Of a stretch of DNA of 6,790 nucleotides, positions 1 through 5,651 are shown piece by piece. Each line of letters starts with the position of its first letter. Position 1 is the first letter of the stretch. The position numbers were made by a program, and so were the translations under genes. The stretch is from Maritimibacter sp. Its GTDB lineage: Bacteria > Pseudomonadota > Alphaproteobacteria > Rhodobacterales > Rhodobacteraceae. The notes under the pieces are model-generated. The model made no database searches and was not told the DNA's origin. It worked only from the letters and a program-made list of their open reading frames with translations. Location: assembly GCA_020441225.1 (NCBI GenBank), contig JAGRMP010000558.1:1-6790 (forward strand). The letters run 5' to 3'.

Positions 1-103
1 TCGGGACGATGACACCGGGGCGCCCGCCGGCCCGGGCCTGGCTCACATGTTCGAACGGCCCTGCCGCCGGCGGATGTACCGCGTGTGAGTCACTCCCTGA
101 CAT
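1..103 (-). CDS. 5' end of an unidentified gene running off the left edge
   Basis: An ATG at complement(101..103) opens a frame that stays open for 34 codons to the window edge. It begins MSGSDSHAVHPPAAGPFEH and ends near the edge with GRPGVIVP. A GGAAGG ribosome binding site lies 7 bases before the ATG, which is the main reason for calling a gene start here. It begins 79 bases after the stop of the 178-residue gene and has the same orientation, so it is probably the next gene of the same transcript. The visible part has no signal peptide or membrane segment. The first 15 residues look like a disordered leader, and the GVIV stretch could be a first beta strand. Too little is visible to name a family. 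The alternative is a chance frame in GC-rich spacer DNA; the ribosome binding site and context favour a real gene. Confidence 0.6.
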   Translation of the reverse strand, partial: MSGSDSHAVHPPAAGPFEHVSQARAGGRPGVIVP

Positions 104-110
104 AAATCGG

Positions 111-116
111 CCTTCC
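111..116 (-). promoter_or_regulatory. Ribosome binding site for the left-edge gene
   Basis: The minus strand reads GGAAGG followed by 7 bases and then ATG at 103. This one-mismatch Shine-Dalgarno sequence decides the start of a gene of which only 34 codons are visible. Confidence 0.55.
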
Positions 117-182
117 AAAAATCCGAATGCATACGGCCGCCGCTACACCGGCCCGTGCCTGCGAAAAACCATCCCCGCGGCG

Positions 183-719
183 TCACGACAGGATGATCTC
201 CGCCGCCGCATGCCCCAAGATATCAATAACATCCTTGCCGAACTCGGTAGTCGGATCAAGGCCCAGCATGACGGTTTCGGAAACTGCTTTGGGCAAAGTC
301 AAGGCGACATGACGCCCCTCCTCCTCGACAAAGGCGTCGAGGGTCGTGGGCAGCGCATCCGGGTCCGGTCCGGTGATCGTCAGAAAGACCAGGTCGTCCT
401 CGTCGATCAGCTTCAACTGGAACGGGCCGATGGTCCGCGCGGTCTCGCCGGACGTGTGCGCCGCCCGGGCGGCGGGCGAGATCGCGGTGGCCCGCGCCCG
501 GGCCGCATGGCGCTGCAATCTCAGCAGGCCGATCGGCACCGGCCCCGCCGTCCGGGCCTTGCCCGAGAGCAGATCGCCAAGCGAAGGCCGCGCGGCCCCC
601 GCCTCGGCGGCGGTGTCGTCGAGCCCCGCCAGGTCGCGCCGGGCGCGCCGTTCGGCAAAACCGGTTTCCGCCGCGGCAAGCGCGGCGCTGTCGAGGTCGG
701 TGGGAAGATGGATCGGCAT
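183..719 (-). CDS. 178-residue protein of unknown function, coupled to the 501-residue gene
   Basis: I do not recognise this protein. It begins MPIHLPTDLDSAALAAAE and ends in AEIILS. The first ~105 residues are Ala/Arg-rich and probably helical or partly disordered. The last ~80 residues, from about GPFQLKLIDEDDLVFLTI, alternate hydrophobic and acidic residues and look like a small beta-rich or alpha/beta domain. There is no signal peptide, membrane segment or cysteine, so it is probably cytosolic. The ATG is chosen because a perfect AGGAGG lies 8 bases upstream, inside the end of the preceding gene. Only 3 bases separate its start from the stop of the 501-residue gene, so the two are almost certainly co-transcribed and possibly translationally coupled, which suggests a joint function. 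No catalytic motif is visible. Confidence 0.78.
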   Translation of the reverse strand: MPIHLPTDLDSAALAAAETGFAERRARRDLAGLDDTAAEAGAARPSLGDLLSGKARTAGPVPIGLLRLQRHAARARATAISPAARAAHTSGETARTIGPFQLKLIDEDDLVFLTITGPDPDALPTTLDAFVEEEGRHVALTLPKAVSETVMLGLDPTTEFGKDVIDILGHAAAEIILS

Positions 720-722
720 CGG

Positions 723-2228
723 TCAGACCTCCTGCGCCGGGGTGGACGGAGCGGATGATGCGAGATAGAGCCGCGAAAAGGCCTCGCGGAACAGGCCCCG
801 GTCGGCCTCGAAGGCCGCGGCCATCTCGTCCTCGGCGGCAAAACTGCGCCTCAGCGCCTTGGCGTAGTCGCGCAGGCCCGCATTGACGGCGATAAGCCCG
901 GCCTCGATCCCGCGGAAGGCCACGGCCAGCTCCTCGGGCGCGCGGTCGAAGCTTTTCGACCGCTTCTTCTTGAGCAGCACCACGCCCGCGTCGCGGATCT
1001 CGGCGAGCTGCGGGTTGGCGGTATCTTCGCCGATGCGAAGCGCAAGGGCGATCTTCATCCAGTCTGTCATGGCGGTCTCCAGAGCTTGCAGGTCCTGGGC
1101 AAGCTCGCCATATGCCCGCGCCTCGGAGCAGTGCACCCGCTCCTCGATCGGCAACAGCGCCTTGCCTGTCCTCAGGCTATTGGAAAGCGCAGACTGAATC
1201 GGGTGGAAGGCGAGGAGCCGCGCGGTCGCGCGCGGCAGCGCCACGCCGAAACTGCCCGCCTGCAGGACCGGCGCGAGCAGCGCGCGTTCCTTCTGCTTGA
1301 CGATCTTGAGCTCGCCCTCGGCGATGGATTTGAGCGCCGCTTCGGCGGTGTCGGGCACCCCGTTCCCTTCACCGGGCGCCTCTTCGGACAAGGTCTCGGC
1401 GGTCGCCTCGCCGTCGTCCTCGTCGGCAAAGGGGTCGTCCGGCTCGACCGACAGCTCGCCCTGCAGACCGGGATGCGCCGCGTCGAGCCCCTTTTCCATC
1501 GCCGCCCGCGTCTGCGCCTCGGAGAGCGCGGCGGCATAGTCGCGCAGCCCGTAGAAGCTGGCGGCATAGGTGCGGAAGATGGTGTTGTCCTCCGACATCC
1601 AGAAGGCAAAGGGCGTGTCGTCGTCGATCACGTCGCCCACGCTCTGGGTGAAGCCGCGGATCACCGTGAAGGTGGCGTTGGCGCGGGCGTCGTCGAAATG
1701 GGTCTCGCGGTAACGGTAGAGCAGTTTGGCAAAGGCGCGGGTCGCCTCACCCACCGGATCGGTGCCCTGGGCGGGATATTCGCGCAAGGGGTCGAGCATG
1801 TCGACCACGGTCGGGCCATGGGCGAAGTCGTCGCAGCTCACCACGAATTCGAGCAGCTTCTGCACCAGCCGCACGCGAAAGGGGCTGAGCCGGAAGGTGC
1901 CGCGCTTGTCCTTGAGAAAGAGCGAGCCGTCGTCGTTGCGCCCGACGCCCGGGTCGTCGCTCTCGCGCAGCGCCGACAGCAAATCGGCGGGCGAGAGCCA
2001 GAGCAGATCGAGACAGGTTGCCAGCGCCACCTCGGTGCGCGCCAGCGCCTGCATCAGCGCCGCCAGCGCCCAGGCGGGCTTGTCGCGGTTGTTGTCCCAG
2101 CCCTGCGCGATGGTGGCGGCGAGCGCGAGTTTGAACCGGTCCGAGCATTTGCCGTCATCGGTCACGGCGCGGAAGTCGGACCGCGCCGCCACCGACCAGG
2201 TGAAGAGTGTGTCTTCGGTATTCGCCAT
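723..2228 (-). CDS. 501-residue cytosolic protein of unknown function with an acidic central linker
   Basis: I do not recognise the family. The protein starts MANTEDTLFTWSVAARSDFR and has no signal peptide or transmembrane segment. Residues ~30-250 are mostly amphipathic helices with several Trp and Arg-rich segments (for example RLSPFRVRLVQKLLEF at ~113-128, and YRYRETHF). Residues ~259-300 form a strongly acidic, low-complexity linker (EPDDPFADEDDGEATAE onward). Residues ~300-490 are again helical, with charged heptad-like stretches and a basic patch KKKRSK near 420. This gives a two-lobed, all-helical, scaffold-like layout; no catalytic motif, nucleotide-binding loop or zinc site is visible. 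The ATG is supported by AGGTGG 7 bases upstream. It lies 122 bases after the caspase gene and 3 bases before the 178-residue gene. Long overlapping frames on the other strand reflect GC bias. Confidence 0.85.
   Translation of the reverse strand: MANTEDTLFTWSVAARSDFRAVTDDGKCSDRFKLALAATIAQGWDNNRDKPAWALAALMQALARTEVALATCLDLLWLSPADLLSALRESDDPGVGRNDDGSLFLKDKRGTFRLSPFRVRLVQKLLEFVVSCDDFAHGPTVVDMLDPLREYPAQGTDPVGEATRAFAKLLYRYRETHFDDARANATFTVIRGFTQSVGDVIDDDTPFAFWMSEDNTIFRTYAASFYGLRDYAAALSEAQTRAAMEKGLDAAHPGLQGELSVEPDDPFADEDDGEATAETLSEEAPGEGNGVPDTAEAALKSIAEGELKIVKQKERALLAPVLQAGSFGVALPRATARLLAFHPIQSALSNSLRTGKALLPIEERVHCSEARAYGELAQDLQALETAMTDWMKIALALRIGEDTANPQLAEIRDAGVVLLKKKRSKSFDRAPEELAVAFRGIEAGLIAVNAGLRDYAKALRRSFAAEDEMAAAFEADRGLFREAFSRLYLASSAPSTPAQEV
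728..733 (-). promoter_or_regulatory. Ribosome binding site (AGGAGG) for the 178-residue gene
   Basis: A perfect AGGAGG on the minus strand lies 8 bases before the ATG at 719. It sits within the last codons of the 501-residue gene, which fits translational coupling and fixes the start of the downstream gene. Confidence 0.75.
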
Positions 2229-2235
2229 TCTGCTT

Positions 2236-2241
2236 CCACCT
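2236..2241 (-). promoter_or_regulatory. Ribosome binding site for the 501-residue gene
   Basis: AGGTGG on the minus strand lies 7 bases before the ATG at 2228. It directly follows the 14-base tandem repeat array in the direction of transcription, so anything binding that array, as DNA or RNA, would sit next to the translation start. Confidence 0.6.
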
Positions 2242-2297
2242 GGGGTCTTCGGCCCGGGGTCTGGCCCGCGGGGTCTTCGGTCTGTGGTCTTCTCTCC
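2242..2297 (-). repeat. Four-unit 14-base tandem repeat with a GGTCT core
   Basis: Plus-strand units start at 2242, 2256, 2270 and 2284, with an exact 14-base period. They read GGGGTCTTCGGCCC, GGGGTCTGGCCCGC, GGGGTCTTCGGTCT and GTGGTCTTCTCTCC. The first seven bases are identical in units 1-3, with one change in unit 4; the second half drifts. A further GGCCCGGGGTCT at 2312-2323 repeats the sequence spanning units 1 and 2 (2251-2262). The array fills most of the spacer between the caspase gene and the 501-residue gene and ends just before the latter's ribosome binding site. It may be a multi-site operator or a neutral slippage expansion; the sequence alone does not decide. Confidence 0.75.
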
Positions 2298-2299
2298 TC

Positions 2300-2351
2300 A
2301 GGCCGCGGCGCGGCCCGGGGTCTCTGGGGTGCGCCCCCTGCCCCGCGGCCT
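2300..2351 (-). terminator. GC-rich hairpin at the caspase gene stop; possible terminator or attenuator
   Basis: AGGCCGCGG at 2300-2308 is a perfect inverted match to CCGCGGCCT at 2343-2351, giving a 9-base stem whose last pair uses the first base of the caspase stop codon region. A small inner stem (GGGG at 2326-2329 with CCCC at 2334-2337, TGCG loop) lies in the 34-base loop. No T-run follows on the transcribed strand (it continues TGAGGAGAGAAGACC), so this is not a canonical intrinsic terminator. It could still reduce readthrough or protect the upstream mRNA end. Confidence 0.4.
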
Positions 2352-5300
2352 CAGCCGCGCGGCAGATCGCGCAGGATCTTTCTGGCGTTCTCCGCATAGA
2401 GCCCGGTCGGGCGCTTGCGCAGGTAGGTTTCCAGGCTGTCGACCGAACGTTCGACCAGCGCCTCCATCCAGTCGGCCTCGTCCTCGAGCGTCGCGATCCG
2501 CTTGCGCGCCTCGCCGACATTGGCCCCGTTGGGGTAATTGGCGAGGTAGCGCTGGTAGGCGGCGATCTCGTGATCCTCGCTCGCCTGCTGCCAGTCGCGA
2601 TCCTCGGCCAGCGCCCGGCGCAGCCGTTCCAGAACCTCGGGCGCATAGACGCTCTGCGGATACTGGGTGAGGAAATTCTGGAAATCGCGCCATTCGCCGC
2701 GGGCCACGGCACGCTGGTAGGCGACCCATTCGGGGTTGGCTTCCGACTGCTGCGCCTCGGGCTGGGTGGTCACGGACACGCGCGGCGGCGGCGCATCGCC
2801 GAAGTCGGGGCGGCTCTCGATCTCGGTCACCAGCGCCTGGGCTTCGTCGAGCCGGGCGCACTTGCCGCAGAAGCCGGGCACGTCGTTGCAGCTCGCGAGG
2901 TAGCGCAGAAGCCCGTCATAGGATTTGTCGGGCGGGAACTGCGCCTCGACGCTGTCCGACATCTTCTGGCAGAAGCCGTCCACCTTGGCCTGGCCGGTCT
3001 CGCGCTGGCTGCAGGCGGTGCAATTGTTCACGTAGAACAGATAGCCGTCGACCGAATCCGCGTTCAGCGCCTTTTCCCACAGCGTCTCGTCTTCGAGCGC
3101 CAGCAGGTCCTGGCTTTCGAGCTCCGCCATCCGGGCTTCGAGCGCGGCCCGTTCGGCGCAGACCTCGCAGCGGTCGAGATAGCCGCCGATGTCGAGCGCC
3201 GAGCCGGTCTTGAGCAGCTGGCGGGCATGGCGTTCCTCGGCGCGGCGGATCGCCTCGCGCGAGCGTTCTTCCTGCAGGAAGCCGAGCAGGTCTTCCTTGA
3301 GCGGGCAGTAGATGCAGTTGCGCAGGTAGGGCTGGACCCCGGCGCTGTCCTTGGCGGACAGGATCTCGCGCGCGGTCAGGCGCTCGAAATGCTCGCGCTC
3401 CACCGCCTCGTCGCGCCCGAGGCTGTCCTCGGAGAGGTTTGCGAGCACCACGTCCGGGCCGACGCCCGCGACCTGCGGGGTCTGGCGGAACTCGGGCCGC
3501 ACCTGGGTGATCCGGCGCGAGACCCGCATCTGCAGGAAGCTCTCCAGCTCGCCCACCGTGATCGCGCCGTCGCCGTCGCCGCCGAACCGCGCCTGGTCGG
3601 CCTCGCCGTAGAGCGCCGAGACATAGGCGTCGGTGAACAGCGACTGGCGGTATTCGTTGTCCCAGACCGCGACCTCGTCGGGCAGCGCGGCGGCGATCAG
3701 CACGACACCATCCGTGGCGCGCAGCACCGGCGCGGGACCGCCTGCGGTGGCGCTCACCCCGGTCACCAGATCGCCCTCGTTGGACTGGCCCGAGAAGCAG
3801 CTTTCGAGGATCAGGGTGATCTGCCCGTCGGGCAGCTTGTCGTTCCTGAGCGCCGTGAGCCGCTCCATCAGCACATCGAGCGAATAGCCGGTGAGATCGA
3901 GCCGGTCGGCGCGCGAGTCGACGCCGAGCAGGTAGGGCGTGGTCTCGCTGGCATTGCCGAGGAAGGCGCGCGAGCCGTGGCCTGCGAAATAGACCGTGAG
4001 CTCGGTGTCGCTGCGCTTGACCAGGTTTTCGATGATCCCGGGACGGTCGTCGGTGCCGAGCAGGTAGTCGAGCTCGGCCTTGGTCAGGTCCTCGTAGCGG
4101 TCGATCTCGGTCGGCGCATAACCGAACTGCTCGGCATAGAGCTTTTCGATCGCCGCGGCGTCGTTCTGGGCGTAGCGCACCGGCTCGGCATAGCGGTAAT
4201 CGCGGTTGGCGATGATGACGAGCTTGCGCGGCCGCGCCTCTTCCGCGGTGGCGGCGGAGGTTTCGGCGACGATGGTGTCGACGCCGGGCTCGCCCGCCGG
4301 GGCCGAAACGGTGTTGGCCTCGGCATAGGCGCCGGGCGCACCCGGTGTGCAGCCGACGAGGTCGGAGGGATCGACCACCGCCTCGAATTGCCGCCGGGCG
4401 ACGATCCCCGCCTCGGTCTCGACCGCGATGGTCAGATCGAGGATCGGTTTGTCCGGTTCGAGGAGGTCGAAATCGACCGTCATGACCGAGCCCGCAGCAC
4501 CGTCGGGATTGGTCTTGAGCGGCGGCAGCCGCGCCCCGTCGAGCCAGGAGGCCAGCTCGCCTTCCTTGAGTTCGAAATAGGCGCTGGTGAACGCGTCGGT
4601 CGCGCGCTGGCGCAGCACGCACTGGCCGTCGAGGCCGAAGCGCGGACGGAAGGTGAGCGTCTCCGCCTCGAGCAGCTTGGGCGCGACCGCGGCGAGCGCG
4701 AGCCGGTAGGCGCCGTCGAGCTCCACGAGGTCGTCGCGGCGCGGCACGTCGTCGACCACATGCAGCGTGGGCAGGTGCACATCCATGCCGATGGTGCGGT
4801 TGCAGCCATAGGACCCGTCGGTGGCGCGGGCGAAGATCGAGATCCGGATATGGGCGACATCGGGCGCGGGGCGCAGCGCCTGCACCGCGATGGCAAAGGT
4901 CGAGGCGTAGAGCCGGTTCACCAGCCGCTCGATCGAGCGCGAGCCCTCCTCGGTGCGCGCCAGCACCGGGGCCACGACCGAGGCGTTCTCGGCGGCGTTC
5001 ACGTTGATCGCGAGGCCCGAGGTGCGGATCGCGTTTTCAAGATGTTCGTTGAGCCGGCGGCGGTTCGATTCCGACAGGTTCGGATCGCCCTTGGGCAGGC
5101 CGAGATAGGTCAGATCGTAGGGCCGCGGCGTGTTGGGATCGATGCAGTCCGAGGTCAGGATGCCGGCGATCCCGCCGTTCACCGCGCTGCGGGCACGCTC
5201 GGCGAAATCGGCGCGTTCAGAGAGGCCGGATTGCGCATAGGCGCCATCCGCTGTGAGGGCCAAACCCCCTACGAAGCCACAAACCAGGAGCAATGCGGCA

Positions 5301-5377
5301 CAGAGCCGCAGGATCACAAAGCGCAGGCAAAAGCGCTCCCGGGAAGCCGCCGTGGAAAAATGTGTTCCGGCAAACAT
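2351..5377 (-). CDS. Exported caspase-like (peptidase C14/metacaspase-type) protein with CxxC and TPR-like repeats
   Basis: This is a 1008-residue predicted periplasmic cysteine protease. The ATG at 5377 puts a signal peptide at the very front: Arg-rich n-region, hydrophobic core ~20-43, likely cleavage after AYA at 46-48. An in-frame GTG at 5509 would add 44 residues and bury that signal, so it is not used. Residues ~49-340 form an uncharacterised region with four Cys (78, 192, 253, 343), followed by an Ala/Glu linker. The caspase fold spans ~384-640: RKLVIIANRDY opens it, His467 is in YFAGHGS and Cys527 in ESCFSGQS, giving an intact dyad. Glu, not the usual Asp, lies two residues before the Cys. 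An EF-hand-like loop (GGDGDGAITVGE, 599-610) follows. Residues ~680-856 carry four CxxC-bearing units and ~884-1006 three W...YL..YP.G units. The family cleaves peptides, often after basic residues; the substrate here is unknown. Confidence 0.95.
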   Translation of the reverse strand: MFAGTHFSTAASRERFCLRFVILRLCAALLLVCGFVGGLALTADGAYAQSGLSERADFAERARSAVNGGIAGILTSDCIDPNTPRPYDLTYLGLPKGDPNLSESNRRRLNEHLENAIRTSGLAINVNAAENASVVAPVLARTEEGSRSIERLVNRLYASTFAIAVQALRPAPDVAHIRISIFARATDGSYGCNRTIGMDVHLPTLHVVDDVPRRDDLVELDGAYRLALAAVAPKLLEAETLTFRPRFGLDGQCVLRQRATDAFTSAYFELKEGELASWLDGARLPPLKTNPDGAAGSVMTVDFDLLEPDKPILDLTIAVETEAGIVARRQFEAVVDPSDLVGCTPGAPGAYAEANTVSAPAGEPGVDTIVAETSAATAEEARPRKLVIIANRDYRYAEPVRYAQNDAAAIEKLYAEQFGYAPTEIDRYEDLTKAELDYLLGTDDRPGIIENLVKRSDTELTVYFAGHGSRAFLGNASETTPYLLGVDSRADRLDLTGYSLDVLMERLTALRNDKLPDGQITLILESCFSGQSNEGDLVTGVSATAGGPAPVLRATDGVVLIAAALPDEVAVWDNEYRQSLFTDAYVSALYGEADQARFGGDGDGAITVGELESFLQMRVSRRITQVRPEFRQTPQVAGVGPDVVLANLSEDSLGRDEAVEREHFERLTAREILSAKDSAGVQPYLRNCIYCPLKEDLLGFLQEERSREAIRRAEERHARQLLKTGSALDIGGYLDRCEVCAERAALEARMAELESQDLLALEDETLWEKALNADSVDGYLFYVNNCTACSQRETGQAKVDGFCQKMSDSVEAQFPPDKSYDGLLRYLASCNDVPGFCGKCARLDEAQALVTEIESRPDFGDAPPPRVSVTTQPEAQQSEANPEWVAYQRAVARGEWRDFQNFLTQYPQSVYAPEVLERLRRALAEDRDWQQASEDHEIAAYQRYLANYPNGANVGEARKRIATLEDEADWMEALVERSVDSLETYLRKRPTGLYAENARKILRDLPRG
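2360..3340 (-). repeat. Protein-level repeat region: CxxC units followed by YL..YP.G helical units
   Basis: Within the caspase-like protein, residues 680-1005 contain about seven related units. Three C-terminal units carry W, then YL or FL, then a YP.G-like turn (NFLTQYP, YLANYPNG, YLRKRPTG). Four upstream units carry YL followed by Cys pairs: YLRNCIYC (684-691), YLDRCEVC (733-740), YLFYVNNCTAC (779-789) and YLASC...CGKC (826-840). The second Cys unit aligns without gaps over 23 residues with the unit at 944-966, so that the two Cys replace Tyr and Gly of the YPNG turn. Units 3 and 4 have short insertions. The module holds ten Cys in all. Possible roles are disulfide bridging or metal binding. 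Covalent haem is unlikely because no CxxC is followed by His. Confidence 0.7.
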
Positions 5378-5529
5378 GATTTTTCGGGCCTCTCTCAAGC
5401 AGGTTACACGGGCGCCCTGGTAATGCAAAAGTGACTTTCGCGTGATCTGTGGGGGCCATGCAACAGTAAAGTTCCGGTTTCGCGCGGCTGTGTCGGGTTT
5501 CGCCGTCACCGCGGCCGCGCGCCCGATGC
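5378..5529 (-). other. Leader and presumed promoter region of the caspase gene; no clear promoter seen
   Basis: This stretch is less GC-rich than its surroundings, especially about 5420-5475, which fits a promoter or leader. I cannot assign a convincing -35/-10 pair; TTTTGC and TGTAAC on the minus strand with a 16-base spacer is only a weak candidate. GAGAGG at complement(5389..5394), 11 bases before the ATG, is a weak, distant ribosome binding site, so the caspase start may be inefficiently translated. A short open frame on the minus strand from the ATG at 5459 lacks a ribosome binding site and overlaps the caspase gene, so it is not called. Confidence 0.35.
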
Positions 5530-5565
5530 GTTGGTCTCAGAGTTGGTCTCTGCGTTGGTCTGTCC
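5530..5565 (-). repeat. Three 12-base direct repeats (GTTGGTCT core) upstream of the caspase gene
   Basis: Plus-strand units start at 5530, 5542 and 5554 with an exact 12-base period: GTTGGTCTCAGA, GTTGGTCTCTGC and GTTGGTCTGTCC. The first eight bases are identical in all three. The array lies about 150 bases upstream of the caspase ATG and just downstream (in transcription order) of the hairpin after the OmpA-family gene. Near one helical turn of spacing would place bound protein copies almost on the same DNA face, so a multi-site operator is plausible. The core GGTCT is shared with the 14-base repeats downstream of the caspase gene. Confidence 0.65.
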
Positions 5566-5635
5566 GCCCGTGCCCGGGTGCCGCCCCGCGCGCCCCGGGA
5601 GGGGGCGCCCGGGCGACCGGAGGAAGGCACGGGCG
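5565..5635 (-). terminator. Long GC-rich hairpin after the OmpA-family gene; possible terminator
   Basis: CGCCCGTGCC at 5565-5574 is a perfect inverted match to GGCACGGGCG at 5626-5635 (10-base outer stem). Inside, GCGCCCC at 5590-5596 pairs with GGGGCGC at 5602-5608 around a 5-base loop. In transcription order the structure begins 16 bases after the OmpA-family stop. No T-run follows on the transcribed strand, so if it terminates it does so without the usual tail, or it acts as a 3'-end stabiliser. Confidence 0.45.
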
Positions 5636-5651
5636 ATCCAGGTCGCGACCG

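Noticed and set aside
49..56. GTTCGAAC, resembling a tRNA T-loop
   Set aside because: No 5-base T-stem flanks it and no acceptor or anticodon arm can be formed; it lies inside the left-edge reading frame.
9..758. A 249-codon open frame on the plus strand
   Set aside because: It is Arg/Gly/Pro-rich and opposes the 178-residue gene and the left-edge gene start, both of which have good ribosome binding sites.
2242..2297. The short tandem repeats as a CRISPR array
   Set aside because: Units are 14 bases long and directly adjacent, with no unique spacers and no cas genes.
1086..2399. A 437-codon open frame on the plus strand
   Set aside because: It is the antisense of the 501-residue gene, has low-complexity Arg/Gly/Val composition, and lacks a supported start or recognisable motif.
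2810..3340. The CxxC motifs as c-type haem sites
   Set aside because: None of the four CxxC motifs is followed by His, so covalent haem attachment by the usual CxxCH motif is not supported.
5297..5377. Lipoprotein signal at the caspase N-terminus (Cys within the hydrophobic stretch)
   Set aside because: The Cys at residues 26 and 33 are not preceded by a lipobox (no Gly/Ala/Ser at -1); a cut after AYA at residue 48 fits better.
2207..5434. A very long open frame (about 1075 codons) on the plus strand
   Set aside because: It lies opposite the caspase gene, whose minus-strand product has a signal peptide, catalytic motifs and repeats. The plus frame is Arg/Gly/Ala-rich without domains and is explained by GC-biased third positions.
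5220..5459. A small minus-strand gene from the ATG at 5459
   Set aside because: It has no ribosome binding site and overlaps the signal peptide region of the caspase gene in another frame.
5378..5509. GTG at 5509 as the start of the caspase-like gene
   Set aside because: It would place 44 extra residues before a well-formed signal peptide and has no ribosome binding site; the ATG at 5377 gives a normal signal peptide.
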